Source: Corylus avellana
Taxonomy: Eukaryota > Streptophyta > Magnoliopsida > Fagales > Betulaceae
DNA length: 64,000 bases
Assembly: GCF_901000735.1 (NCBI RefSeq)
Contig: NC_081551.1
Location: 12,663,207 to 12,727,206, forward strand
Direction: 5' to 3'
Position 1 is the stretch's first letter. Each line of letters opens with the position of its first letter. Position numbers and translations under genes: made by a program. Below the pieces are notes generated by a model. The model worked only from the letters and a program-made list of their open reading frames with translations. It was not told the origin of the DNA and searched no databases. This document shows, one piece after another, positions 23,299 to 34,099 of the stretch.

Positions 23299-25502
23299 TG
23301 TAATACCTTGACTTTTAAAAGAGTTTTAAACCCTTACTCAACAAGTTATTAGCCTTCTAAACTAGTCCTGAACATAAAACCTTAAGCCACCTCAGCAGAT
23401 TCAAGCCCTAAGCAACTTTTAGAAGCAAAAAGCCCAAAGCACCCTCACTGGGTGAGCGCTTGCCCTGAGGACCACACGAGCGCTTGTTTGAACCTCACGC
23501 CAGCCTCGTGAAATCATACCTCTGAACACTTTTGGCCTTTTATGAATAGTACACAAGCGCTCGCATGAACAATACACGAATGTTCGTTGACCATTTGTAG
23601 ACCCTTGGTTAATACCCAACTCGTATGCCTGAAAACCATTTTTGGCCTATTGTGAACAGTACACGAGCACTCGGCCATGGACCACACGAGCGCTCGCTTT
23701 CCCATTTTGCCCCCAGCTTCTTCCCCTATAAATACCCCATACCCCCATTTGACCCCAACCTCATTTAGCCTCTGAAACCTTGAGAAAACCCTGCTACTTT
23801 GTCATTTGAGTGTGTGTGAGGTTGTGAGTGACCTTGGAGAAGAGAGAAGCATCCTTGGGAGGCTTGCTTGTTGAGTTAACCACTATATTCCTTTATGTTT
23901 TATGAGCTTCTTGATTTACAATGGCATAGTTATTAATATCTAGAAGTTCTAAGCTTTTCTAAGTGTTATGATCATTCTCTTTAAAGTTTCAAGTTTTAAA
24001 ATGCTATAACAAGTCTTTGTACCTTTCTTCATGAAATAAGAATGATTTCGAAAAGGTTTTTCAAATCACCTTTGTTCTCTTTAAAGTTGTATGTTTTGCA
24101 CTTGGATGTGCCTATTTCTTAGAAAAAAAAAGATAAGTGTTTTCAAAAGGCTTTTAAACACCTCCTTGATTCTTTGTGTTGTATTTTCTTGTGGTACTTA
24201 TGTTTATTTTGATTCTAGGAAGAAAAAGACCAACCCATAGCTTTAGAATAAAAACTTAGGACACATTTTAGGTTTTCGGGCTGGGCTTTACTCCCTGGGG
24301 GACACTCGTCCTAGGGAACGAGCGCTCGCCCAGAGAACAAGCCACTCGCCCCTTAATCTCTGTTATGTGGCGCAAGGTTTTAGCAGCCCTTTTTAGTTAG
24401 AAGGAACCTCGTAGAATTCTCTAGTACTGCTTATAACGATGAGTCGTGTTTCATTATAGCAGGGATTCGTGATGTCGGAGAACTCGAGGGAGCGTACGAG
24501 GTAAGTAAACACTTACGAACACTTTCCTTAAAAACGTGGGATATATTAGTTAACTGACCACACATATGATGTGAGCATGTCTGCATTTTTGTAATAACTT
24601 GGTAATTGCTTTTAATAACTGGTTGATAAGATGCATCATATGACATGGTACACCGGTACGTTCGGTATAATGGTCATGGGCATACTATATGAACTTGATT
24701 TTATGGTCAAATGTATATATGATATATGGGCCTTAGATCCAATAGTGTTCGTGATCGGTGCAGCCATTGCCTAATGGTTGGTCATTACAGGACGTACATC
24801 ATTGGTAGCGTAGGCCACCCAAGGTTTGACTCGGTTAGGCTACTAGTATTATAGACGGTAGCGTACAATGGTCAGCACACCGGCATTGTATTACTGGTCC
24901 CTCGGGACAACGCCAACCCTGCTAAGAAGGGGTAATATCTCGAGTAGACCATACATTAGAGTTATAACCTATAAAGCATTAGTTTTTTCTGCATTAAAAT
25001 ACTTAGGCGATTGCCGCCGGGAGTATACCACATTTTATGAAATCAAACGATATTTTCAACGTGTATTAACAAGGATGATGCCTCTTTTAAATGTTTATCA
25101 AAACTGCACGTTTATTTCTACGTAATAATAATGAGCTCATGTCATACTCAATTGTGAGGTTTACTTACTAAGTCATTAGACTTACGATGTTATTACTCTT
25201 ATAGGGAGCCTGTTACTAGGATTCAAGAATGGCATGGTTGCCACTACAACTTTATCTTAAGATTCTTCATACTATTATCAGGTTTACCTTTTATTATTGA
25301 TTAGTTGCTCCATGTCTTTATCTTGAGGAATATACTTGTACATAAATGTTTATAGTTTCAATCAGATTTATTTCACCTCCCTATGCATTAACTCTGATAA
25401 TGCTTAGAAGGGTGATTCCTCATTTAGCCACCAGTTGATTTAAGTGGAGTAATTACCAGTAAACATGCCAAGCTGGCCAAGGGCAGTTTTAGGGGCGTTA
25501 CA
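23299..25502 (+). mobile_element. Complete 3' LTR, family G (2.2 kb)
   Basis: Starts TGTAATACCTTGAC after a polypurine tract and ends GGGGCGTTACA. Contains two clusters of GAGCGCTCG-like palindromes (23445-23700 and 24300-24350), a TATA box at 23727-23734 and a repeated 3' part also seen at 17058-17763 and, inverted, at 58922-59625. No ORF of note. Confidence 0.85.
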
Positions 25503-25588
25503 TGTCTGCTCCCCGGTGGCCGACATATTTATTTAATGGGAAAGGACTACAACTCTTTACTTGCCGATTCCCATAGACGGCACCAAAC
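25503..25588 (-). mobile_element. PBS and gag start of minus-strand Gypsy-like element
   Basis: On the minus strand, right after the LTR end at 25589, comes TTTGGTGCCGTCTATGGGAA, the sequence that often follows the 5' LTR in plant Gypsy elements, then an ATG opening MSATGEQT. The reading is cut at 25503 by the G-family LTR. Confidence 0.7.
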
Positions 25589-26274
25589 TGTTAATACAGT
25601 TTTTGGCCAATTGGGGGAGTTGATGAATGGGGCCCGCGAGGGTGATGAACAGTGGCTATTATGCACAATAATGGACTTATAATCCAGTAAGAGAGCAAAG
25701 CATAAAGAAGAAGAAGAACAAGATAAACTTTTTTATGAATATGCTTCCTTTTTCCATTAAGGAAAGATGGTCTCCTTTTATACATAAATGCCTTTTTACG
25801 GTCTTGGGTTTACAAAGTAATGTAATCTAATGGTCTTTGGCAGTTTACAAATGTCGACCGTTCAACTATCTCGAGATTGGTGTAAGACCGAGTTTACCCA
25901 TGCCAAGACACGTGTGCAGTTGGGGACTGGTCTGGCATGGCTGTGTCAAGAAGGGGGCCCAGTCCTGCTTGAGAAGACATGGCGCCCACACTCTCTAAAT
26001 AGATGGGACGTGCTAAATTAATGCTTCGTAGGTGGTAGTTGCCACAACCAGCGAGGGCTTCTGTTCGCTGGGCTCGCTAAAGGGTGTCCTTGGGGGCGCC
26101 AAGTGGTGAGCTTCTGGGTCTCGTGGGTCGTGGGGAAAAGCACAAGCTACGGCTGTCTTGTCCCTGTAGGCGAGTTACTATGCAAACCCTTCAGTAATAC
26201 AAGTTAAAAATCAATAAAATATAATGACCAATTTTCTCTCTAGCATGACCAATGCAATGGTCAAGCCAACTTCA
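25589..26274 (-). mobile_element. 5' LTR of minus-strand Gypsy-like element (copy B)
   Basis: Uninterrupted 686-bp version of the LTR also found at 12542-14655; minus-strand ends are TGAAGTTGGC and ATTAACA. The PBS lies directly inside it, which fixes the orientation. With copy A it probably forms the two LTRs of one old element. Confidence 0.75.
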
Positions 26275-26523
26275 AAGAAATGTTAACAACATTAAATACA
26301 ATACGTCAATCGGTGTAATATGAATGTTATAGATGGATGTGAAGAGTAACGTTCTTCGGCAGCCCTTCATGCATATTGAAACCTAAACATTTTGCTTCTC
26401 AAATAAAAATAAATAAATAATAAAAAAAAAAAAAAAGAAAAGAGGTTTGACTTGATGAAGAGATTGAACCCCATGCGTGTAAGTAGTAATGTTTAGTATA
26501 GCATATAGCAAGAATCAAATATT

Positions 26524-26695
26524 GAGTAATGCTAAAAGAAGACTATTTGTGTTCTCTATAATGTCAAGTAAGTTTTAAAAATATTAATTGATCAAAATTC
26601 AATAATAATCATCTCAGATTTAATAGTGATTTTAAAAGTCAAGTCACATTTGGATGGACACAAAGAGTACCATAATCCTCCTTCAAATATTACTC
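26524..26695. mobile_element. Mutator-type MITE, 172 bp
   Basis: Inverted ends GAGTAAT / ATTACTC, with inner pairing of the GTGTTCTC and GGACACAAAG regions. Nine-base flanks TCAAATATT and CCAAGTATT agree at 7 of 9 positions. Its layout resembles the MITE at 10333-10513. Confidence 0.6.
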
Positions 26696-26827
26696 CCAAG
26701 TATTAGTGACATTCACCCACTATTGATCATGATCACCACTTGTTGATCCCATCCCAACTCAACGATGATCAAAATCTCAGGCCAAAAATTAGAAAAAAAA
26801 ATCTCGATCCATAGAAATGAAATAAAT

Positions 26828-27354
26828 ATTTTAGAAGAAACTTCAAAAAGACCCGTTAACTTCCACATGTTTTGAGAATACTCTCCAAAAGTTGAAAACT
26901 CTCAATTTTACCATTGGAACTTTTAATTTGATGCAATCTACCCATTAGTTAGGTTTAACGTTAAACATACGTTAAAAATTGATGAAATGACCTTTATACC
27001 CTTGAAACTTTTCTCAAACTCGAACAGTTTAGTTTCTTAAGACTAAAAAAAGAACAACATACAGCCCAGGACCATTTCATAGACTTCTCTTTGCTTAGTT
27101 GATCAGTGATTCAAAGAGTTGATCATAGGATCTAATATACTAACTGCAAGACATGGGCATTTTATTTTTTTAAAAAAAACAACAAAAGCAGCAGCAGTGC
27201 CCTGGTGGTCAAGCACCCCTAAACCCAAGGCTCCAGTGTTGGGAGAGCTACCACCCCTCAAATTCCCAAGGGGGTGCCCTGTCTGTAGGTGTATCGAGCC
27301 ACCCCCCATCCAAAATGGGGTGTTGAGAATTTTTTTTTTTTAAAAAAAAATATA

Positions 27355-27399
<45 letters not shown>

Positions 27400-27744
27400 T
27401 TTTTTTTAATTTAAAAAAAAAATAATATGTGCCACGTGTCAACATCTGATTGGTCCACGTATCAGTCCTAACGGTCAACTAACGGATGGACTAACTTAGT
27501 CCTTTATCAAAACCTCAGGGGGGTTCTGAGATAAAAATGAAACCTCAGGGAGGTAAAAATAAAGTTACCAAATCCTATGGGGTATTTGGTATTTAACCAA
27601 AAAAAAAAAAAAACAAACAAACAAAAAAGCAAAAAGTCGAAGGTATTTTGATATTTTTCATAGTCTTAATTAGGATTTGTCGTAACGGAGAGCATCAAAT
27701 TAAAAATTTGAGAGGTAAAACTAAGAATTTTTAAACTTTAAATG
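26828..27744. mobile_element. Inverted-repeat (foldback) element, left part, split by copia
   Basis: The left arm at 26828-26950 (AAATATTTTAG ... TTTTAATTTGATGC) pairs with an arm running 27675-27744 and then continuing on the far side of the copia block at 39250-39313. The pairing crosses the junction, so the copia block inserted into this element. The centre carries a GC-rich palindromic stretch (27195-27325) and a (TA)n run at 27353-27396. No coding sequence. Confidence 0.75.
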
Positions 27745-28050
27745 TGTTATGAATGCATTCATGCATTAGGTGGATGACCATTTAGTTCCATCTCTTGGAA
27801 TTCTACACATTCATGTCATCTTTTAGAATTCCTATAACATCCATGTAATAAATTGATTAACCCTTTTATTTCATATTCCCCATTTCATATTCATTAACCT
27901 CCCATTATGATTTCATGCCTATAAAAGGGAGTATTGAGTTGTATGTAAATCACACAATAATAGAGAAGAATAATACATAGTTCCTGAAGAACTAGTTTCA
28001 TATATTGCAATCTTTTATCTTGTCTTGTTATTTTCTTTAATTTTACAACA
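27745..28050 (+). mobile_element. Copia 5' LTR (LTR1, 306 bp)
   Basis: TGTTATGAATGC ... TTTTACAACA, with TATA box TATAAAAG near 27920. Differs from LTR3 (38939-39244) at one position. Preceded by AAATG (27740-27744), which is also found right after LTR3, giving the 5-bp target duplication. Confidence 0.95.
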
Positions 28051-28074
28051 CGTTATCAGCACGAAACTCTAGCC
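28051..28074 (+). other. Copia PBS, fits an internal (half-)tRNA-Ile
   Basis: Immediately after the LTR comes CGTTATCAGCACGA, then AACTCTAGCC. It does not match a tRNA 3' end. From recalled plant tRNA-Ile(AAU), it is complementary to the anticodon arm with C opposite the wobble base, and the match extends into the D-arm with three mismatches. See findings. Confidence 0.6.
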
Positions 28075-28136
28075 AATTGTTGTGTTCTTTTGATCTTCAA
28101 CATCAAAAGCTATCCGTGAGCTATTCTCAATTCATT

Positions 28137-28350
28137 GTAAGTTTCTTTAACGTTTAGTAATCTTATTATCTATTTTGTTAATTAACATTCTAACATTTGC
28201 ATATCCATGTGAGATTTATATGAACTATAATATTATCATACTAATGCTATGAACATAATAGTTTATATTTGAAAATTTTTGGTTTGTGTATAATATCACT
28301 TAATTTTAAATAATGTTTATTTATTTAATTCTTGATATATTTTTGTATAG
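28137..28350 (+). other. Probable leader intron upstream of copia gag
   Basis: GTAAGTTTC at 28137 is a good donor and TTTTTGTATAG ending 28350 a good acceptor, placing the gag ATG three bases into the next exon. The 214-bp interval is AT-rich. Prediction only. Confidence 0.45.
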
Positions 28351-28353
28351 ATA

Positions 28354-29439
28354 ATGTCAAATCTTACAAAACTTGAGTTTGTCGCTCTTGACGTTTCTGG
28401 CAAAAATTACTTATCTTGGATCCTTGATGCTGAGATCCATCTTGAAGCTATGAATCTTGGAAATACTATTAAGGAAGATAATCAAGCATCCCAGCAGGAT
28501 CGCGCTAAAGCAATGATTTTTCTTCGCCATCATCTGCATGAAGAATTAAAAATTGAGTACCTTACGGTAAAGGATCCCTTGACCTTGTGGAATAATTTAA
28601 GGGAGAGATACGAGCACCAGAAGACAGTTATCCTCCCAAAAGCTCGCTATGATTGGATGCACCTGAGGTTGCAAGATTTTAAGAGTGTCAGTGACTATAA
28701 CTCTGCACTCTTTAAAATCAGCTCACAATTAAAATTGTGTGGAGAAAAAGTCACTGATGTGGATTTGTTAGAAAAAACATATACCACATTTCATGCCTCG
28801 AATGTGCTCCTGCAGCAGCAATATCGAGAGCGTAATTTCACAAGATATTCTGAACTGATATCTTGTCTTCTAGTGGCTGAGCAAAACAACGAGCTATTAA
28901 TGAAAAATCATCAATCTCGTCCAACGGGTTCTACACCATTTCCTGAAGCAAATGGAACCTCATTTCCTGAAGCAAATGGAACCTCATTTCATGGTAATAA
29001 AGGAAACCGTGGTCGTGGACGTGGACGTGGTAGAAAAAATTATAGAGGTCAAGGGGAACGTACTCATAATTCTTACAAAAGAAATACCCCATACCACCAG
29101 AAATGGAACCACACTGAGGCAAAACAAAATGAAAACAAAGGTTTACAGAATAAACCTACAAAGAACTATGAAGATAAATGTTACAGGTGTGGTATGAAAG
29201 GACATTGGTCGCGTACCTGTCGTACGCCTAAACATCTGGTAGATCTATATCAAGCCTCCATAAAAGAAAAGGGGATTGAAATGAATTTTGCTAATCACAA
29301 TAATCCTGAAAATTCTCCAATTTTTCTTGATACTCTAAATGGAGAGGGTAGCACTCATCTTGATGTTTCTGATTTCTTTGTAGACTCTAACACAAATACT
29401 GATCTTCTGATTGGTGATGAATATGTCTACAACAATTAA
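28354..29439 (+). CDS. gag: Ty1/copia gag polyprotein
   Basis: A 361-residue intact gag. The N-terminal part (LDVSGKNYLSWILDAEIHLE) and the region PLTLWNNLRERYEHQKTVIL are those of the copia-type gag (UBN2) domain. A basic RGRGRGRKNYRG stretch precedes a CCHC zinc knuckle CYRCGMKGHWSRTC at 29179-29220. It should form the cytoplasmic virus-like particle and bind element RNA. A short direct repeat (PEANGTSF) lies at about residues 198-212. Pol is in a different frame and starts 117 bases after the gag stop, so gag and pol are separate reading frames here. Confidence 0.95.
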   Translation: MSNLTKLEFVALDVSGKNYLSWILDAEIHLEAMNLGNTIKEDNQASQQDRAKAMIFLRHHLHEELKIEYLTVKDPLTLWNNLRERYEHQKTVILPKARYDWMHLRLQDFKSVSDYNSALFKISSQLKLCGEKVTDVDLLEKTYTTFHASNVLLQQQYRERNFTRYSELISCLLVAEQNNELLMKNHQSRPTGSTPFPEANGTSFPEANGTSFHGNKGNRGRGRGRGRKNYRGQGERTHNSYKRNTPYHQKWNHTEAKQNENKGLQNKPTKNYEDKCYRCGMKGHWSRTCRTPKHLVDLYQASIKEKGIEMNFANHNNPENSPIFLDTLNGEGSTHLDVSDFFVDSNTNTDLLIGDEYVYNN

Positions 29440-29555
29440 TATGTTTTCTTTATGTCTTAATTATAGTATGTTTACATTGTCAAATTTCATTGTATTTTGT
29501 TATTTTCTTTTTGATTAATGAAATTTTAATATATATTTTGTTTATATATAGAGGT

Positions 29556-32089
29556 ATGGGTCATATTGATGGAATGATTAATTTCAAAATGATTGGTGAA
29601 GATTTGTGTCTAGCAGACAGTTGTACAACGCACACAATTCTTAGAGATAAGAAATATTTTCAATATTTGATATTAAACAAAGCTAGTGTCAATACAATAT
29701 CAGGTTCATCAAACCTTATCGAAGGCTCTGGAAGAGTGAATATTATATTGCCAAAAGGAACAAAATTTTGTATTGACGATGCTTTGTATTCTTCTAAATC
29801 TAGAAGAAATTTAATTAGTTTTAAGGATATTCGTCTAAATGGTTATCATGTTGAAACCACTAATGAAGGCAGTGATGAATATCTTTATATTACTTCAACA
29901 ATTTTGGGCCAGAAGCTCATATTGGAAAAACTGCCTGCTTTCTCTTCCGGGTTGTATTATACAACAATAAGAACAATTGAATCACATGTTGTGATGCACC
30001 AGAAGTGCTCTAATCCAAAGATGTTTATGCTTTGGCATGATCGTCTTGGACATCCAGGAACAATTATGATGCGTCGAATAATTGAGAACTCTCATGGGCA
30101 TCCCTTAAAGAACCAGAAGATTCTTTTACCAAGTGATTATCCTTGTGCTGCATGTTCTCAAGGTAAACTTGTTATCAAACCATCTCCTTCTAAGGTAATT
30201 GTTGAATCTCCATCATTTTTACAAAGAATTCAAGGAGATATATGTGGGCCGATTCACCCTCCATGTGGACCATTTAGATATTTTATGGTTTTAATAGATG
30301 CATCATCGAGGTGGTCACATGTTTGCTTGCTTTCTACTCGTAATGTTGCATTTGCTAGACTTCTTGCTCAAATAATTAGATTACGAGCACAATTTCCAGA
30401 TTATCCAATTCAATCTATTCGGATGGATAATGCGGGTGAATTTACATCTCAAGCATTTTATGACTATTGCATGTCAATTGGAATCAATGTTGAACATCCT
30501 GTTGCTCATACTCATACTCAAAATGGTTTAGCTGAATCGTTTATTAAACGACTTCAGTTAATTGCTCGACCTTTGCTTATGAAAACAAAATTACCTGTTT
30601 CTGCTTGGGGACATGCAATATTACACGCTGCATCATTAGTTCGGATCAGACCAACAGCTTACCAAAAATATTCCCCTTTGCAACTTGCATTTGGTCAACC
30701 ACCAAATATTTTTCATTTTCGTATTTTTTGTTGTGCTGTATATGTTCCAATTGCGCCACCTCAACGCACTAAGATGGGACCTCAACGTAGACTTGTAATT
30801 TATGTTGGTTTTGATTCTCCTTCTATCATTAGATATCTTGAGCCTTTAACTGGTGATGTTTTTAAAGCACGTTTTGAAGATTGTCATTTTGATGAAAACA
30901 TATTCTCATCGCTAGGGAAAGAAAAGTCGTTGCCAGAAGCACGACAAGAAATCACTTGGAATAATTCGGCGTTATCTCATTTTGATCCTCGTACAAATCA
31001 ATGTGAATTAGAAGTTCAGAAGATCATTCATTTGCAAAGTATTGCAAATCAATTGCCAGATGCATTTACTGACAACAAGAAAATAATTAAGTCTCACATT
31101 CCAGCTGCTAATACTCCAGCGAAGATAGAAGTCCCTGTAGGACAATTAATTAATACAGCAGCAAATGAGTCTAAGGCGCGCCTGAAGCGTGGAAGACCTA
31201 TTGGTGCAAAGGATAAGATTCCCCGGAAGAGAAAAGCACAAGGAAATGAAATCGGCGCTCTTGAAGAGGCCTTACCCACAAAACAGGCAACGAAAATTGA
31301 TCCATCCAAACTTTCTGTACAAAAATTCTCCTGGAAAGGAATCCCCCGAAGAGGAACCTCTTGAAGAGGAATCTCTTGAAGAGTTACCTCCTGAAGAGGA
31401 ACAGGTACCTGAAAATAATGAGATCTCAATAAATTATGTAAGTACAGGAGAAATATTGGATAGAAACAAAATTGTTGTCGACAACATATTTTCATTTAAA
31501 GTTGCATTTGACATTACCAGAAGTAATGATGATATTGAACCACAAACCGTCGAAGAATGTCGACGTAGAAATGATTGGCCAATGTGGAAGGAAGCAATTC
31601 AGGCAGAATTGAACTCACTAGCAAAACGTGAAGTATTTGGACTTGTAGTCCAAACACCTGAAGGTGTATCGCCTGTTGGATACAAGTGGGTATTTGTACG
31701 AAAACGAAATGAGAAAAATGAAATTGTGAGATACAAAGCAAGACTTGTTGCACAAGGCTTCCTGCAGAAACCTGGTATTGATTATGAAGAAACATATTCC
31801 CCTGTAGTGGATGCAATTACATTTAGATTTTTGATTAGCTTGGTAGTTACAGAAAGTTTGGATATGCGTTTAATGGATGTGGTTACAGCATATTTATATG
31901 GATCACTTGATAATGATATATACATGAAAATCCCTGAAGGATACAAAATGCCTGAAGCATATAATTCGAAATCCCGAAGTATTTATTCTATCAAGCTACA
32001 AAGATCTTTATATGGGTTAAAGCAATCTGGACGCATGTGGTACAATCGTCTTAGTGAATATCTATTGAAAGAAGGATTTGAGAATAATC
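29556..32089 (+). pseudogene. pol: Ty1/copia pol, copy 1 (frameshifted, cut by gap)
   Basis: Starting at MGHIDGMINFKMIGEDLC, it holds a protease-like ADSCTTHTIL motif, the GAG-pre-integrase HDRLGHPG...CAACSQGK zinc finger, and an integrase core with GDICGP, RMDNAGEF and NGLAESF. The frame ends at 31364 because of one extra A in the run at 31321-31325. In the next frame the reverse transcriptase follows (WPMWKEAIQAELNSL, YKWVFVRKRN, YKARLVAQGF, EETYSPVVD) and is cut by a 100-N gap at 32090 before the catalytic YVDD. RT catalytic and RNase H parts are not present in this copy. Confidence 0.93.
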
Positions 32090-32189
32090 NNNNNNNNNNN
32101 NNNNNNNNNNNNNNNNNNNNNNNNNNNNNNNNNNNNNNNNNNNNNNNNNNNNNNNNNNNNNNNNNNNNNNNNNNNNNNNNNNNNNNNNN
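32090..32189. other. Assembly gap (100 N, size probably unknown)
   Basis: Exactly 100 N. Sequence changes from copia reverse transcriptase to unrelated AT-rich DNA across it. Confidence 0.99.
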
Positions 32190-32338
32190 AATATTGTCAA
32201 TGTCCTCCCAAGCCTAGCAACAAGATAAAAATGCTCCTATATATTTCTCAATAAGACAAAAATGTCCCTGTAAATTAAAAAAATTAAAATAGTTTTTTTA
32301 ATTAAAAAAAAAATGAAAACTTTAAATTAAAAAGAACA

Positions 32339-32379
<41 letters not shown>

Positions 32380-32785
32380 AAAATGATTTTTTAAATGAAT
32401 ATTAAAAAAAAAAAAACAGAAATTTTATTTTTAAACATTTTTTAAAAAAAATTTTGTTTTAGAAAATGAAAATTTTTATTTTCTTTAATTTTTTTTAAAA
32501 AAACTTAAATTTTTAATTAAAAAGGCTATAAAACTAATGGTAGTCTCGTCATTGCCACCCTTTGCATTTTTATTTTTATTTATTTTTTATTTTTTAGTTT
32601 TAGTCTTTTTCTAGAAGTTTTAGTATTTTTTTGTTTTTATTTTACTAAGGGCAGTCTCGTCATTGGAGGGAACATTGACAATTTTTGATAGTTTGGGGGG
32701 AAGACATTGTTACAATTGAAAGTTTGAAGGGACATTGTCAATTAAGTGGTAATTTGAGGGAGGGTATGTGGACTTTTCCCTATGA
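32190..32785. mobile_element. MITE-like repeat, left end lost in gap
   Basis: The right side (CATTGTCAATTAAGTGG ... GGACTTTTCCC) and the left side (ATTGTCAATGTCCTCCCAAG) are inverted copies, with low-complexity A/T between. It resembles the MITE at 56265-57901 in plan and wording. Confidence 0.55.
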
Positions 32786-33177
32786 TTTATTACAATTATT
32801 TGATTAATTATAGGTCTTACTAACCACCAGTGTCTTGAGAAAAATGTTTGATACTCATAACCGTTTACAATTTTAAGAGGATATAATATTTGATGGCTCT
32901 GTTTGCTATAAGTAATGTAATGTGATATATCGTATTTTTTCTTATATATTATCTCACAACGATGATGTGACAATATCAATCAATTCTTAATTTTTTTTTT
33001 TTAATTAACAAGGACTAGTTTAAAAGTTAGTAAAACGGTTACATTAATATTGTAAGATAATTATAAAATAAAAATATAATTTTTAACTTTACTTATTCAG
33101 TATATATATGCCTAATAAGGTCGTGTATCTGCTTGTTATATATATACCAATTACCAAATATGAATGTCAGTCCCATT

Positions 33178-33332
33178 GGGTAGGGGTGTCAAAAATAACC
33201 GGGAAACCGGAACCGGGACCGGAAAACCGGGGACCGGTTCCGGTTCCGGTTGCCAAAAAAAAAAAAAGCGGGACCCCGGTTCCAGTCCTGGTTTTTGGCA
33301 CCCGGTAAAAACCGGGAAAACCGGAACCGGAT

Positions 33333-33345
<13 letters not shown>
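33178..33345. repeat. CCGGAACCGG-rich repeat beside a GGGGTGTCAA terminus
   Basis: TAGGGGTGTCAAAAA at 33181, then many ACCGG/CCGGT/CCGGAACCGG units. The TAGGGGTGTCAA end is like the hAT-type terminus at 56307. No opposite terminus is seen, so it is probably truncated near the (TA)n run at 33335. Confidence 0.5.
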
Positions 33346-33364
<19 letters not shown>

Positions 33365-33513
33365 CTTTTAGTCTTTTACGCAGCGTTTAGGACCTTAGGC
33401 AATTAGGTTTCTCACTTTTCCGGTTTTTAAGGTTTTAAAATGATTTTTAGGGTATTTTAAAAAATTTGAATTTTTATTTCTAAGGCTCATATAGGCAAAA
33501 ACATTGATTTTTT

Positions 33514-33819
33514 TGTTATGAATGCATTCATGCATTAGGTGGATGACCATTTAGTTCCATCTCTTGGAATTCTACACATTCATGTCATCTTTTAGAATTC
33601 CTATAACATCCATGTAATAAATTGATTAACCCTTTTGTTTCATATTCCCCATTTTATATTCATTAACCTCCCATTATGATTTCATGCCTATAAAAGGAAG
33701 TATTGAGTTGTATGTAAATCACACAATAATAGAGAAGAATAATACATAGTTCTTGAAGAACTAGTTTCATATATTGCAATCTTTTATCTTGTCTTGTTAT
33801 TTTCTTTAATTTTACAACA
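33514..33819 (+). mobile_element. Copia LTR (LTR2, 306 bp), internal to the block
   Basis: Same LTR as 27745-28050 but with three private substitutions relative to LTR1 and LTR3. Preceded by TTTTT, with no matching duplication. Followed by the same PBS and a decayed leader. Confidence 0.93.
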
Positions 33820-34099
33820 CGTTATCAGCACGAAACTCTAGCCAATTGTTGTGTTCTTTTGATCTTCAACATCAAAACCTATCCGTGAGGTATTCTCAAT
33901 TCATTGTAAGTTTCTTTAACATTTAGTAATCTTAGTATTTATTTTGTTAATTAACATTCTAACATATGCTTAAAAAATTTTATTGTTTTATGAATCATAT
34001 TATAACACTTGCATATTATGATTCATGTGAGATTTATTATAAATTAGAATTTTATCATACTAATGTTATGAATATGATGTCTTCTAATTTTATATGCCT

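Noticed and set aside
27353..27396. CRISPR-like or regulated repeat array
   Set aside because: Simple (TA)n microsatellite; similar runs at 32342-32374 and 33335-33357. No CRISPR is expected in a plant nuclear genome.
31094..31495. Minus-strand frame opposite copia pol
   Set aside because: Shadow of the Glu/Pro-rich pol linker on the plus strand; repeated in the second copia copy because the sequence is repeated.
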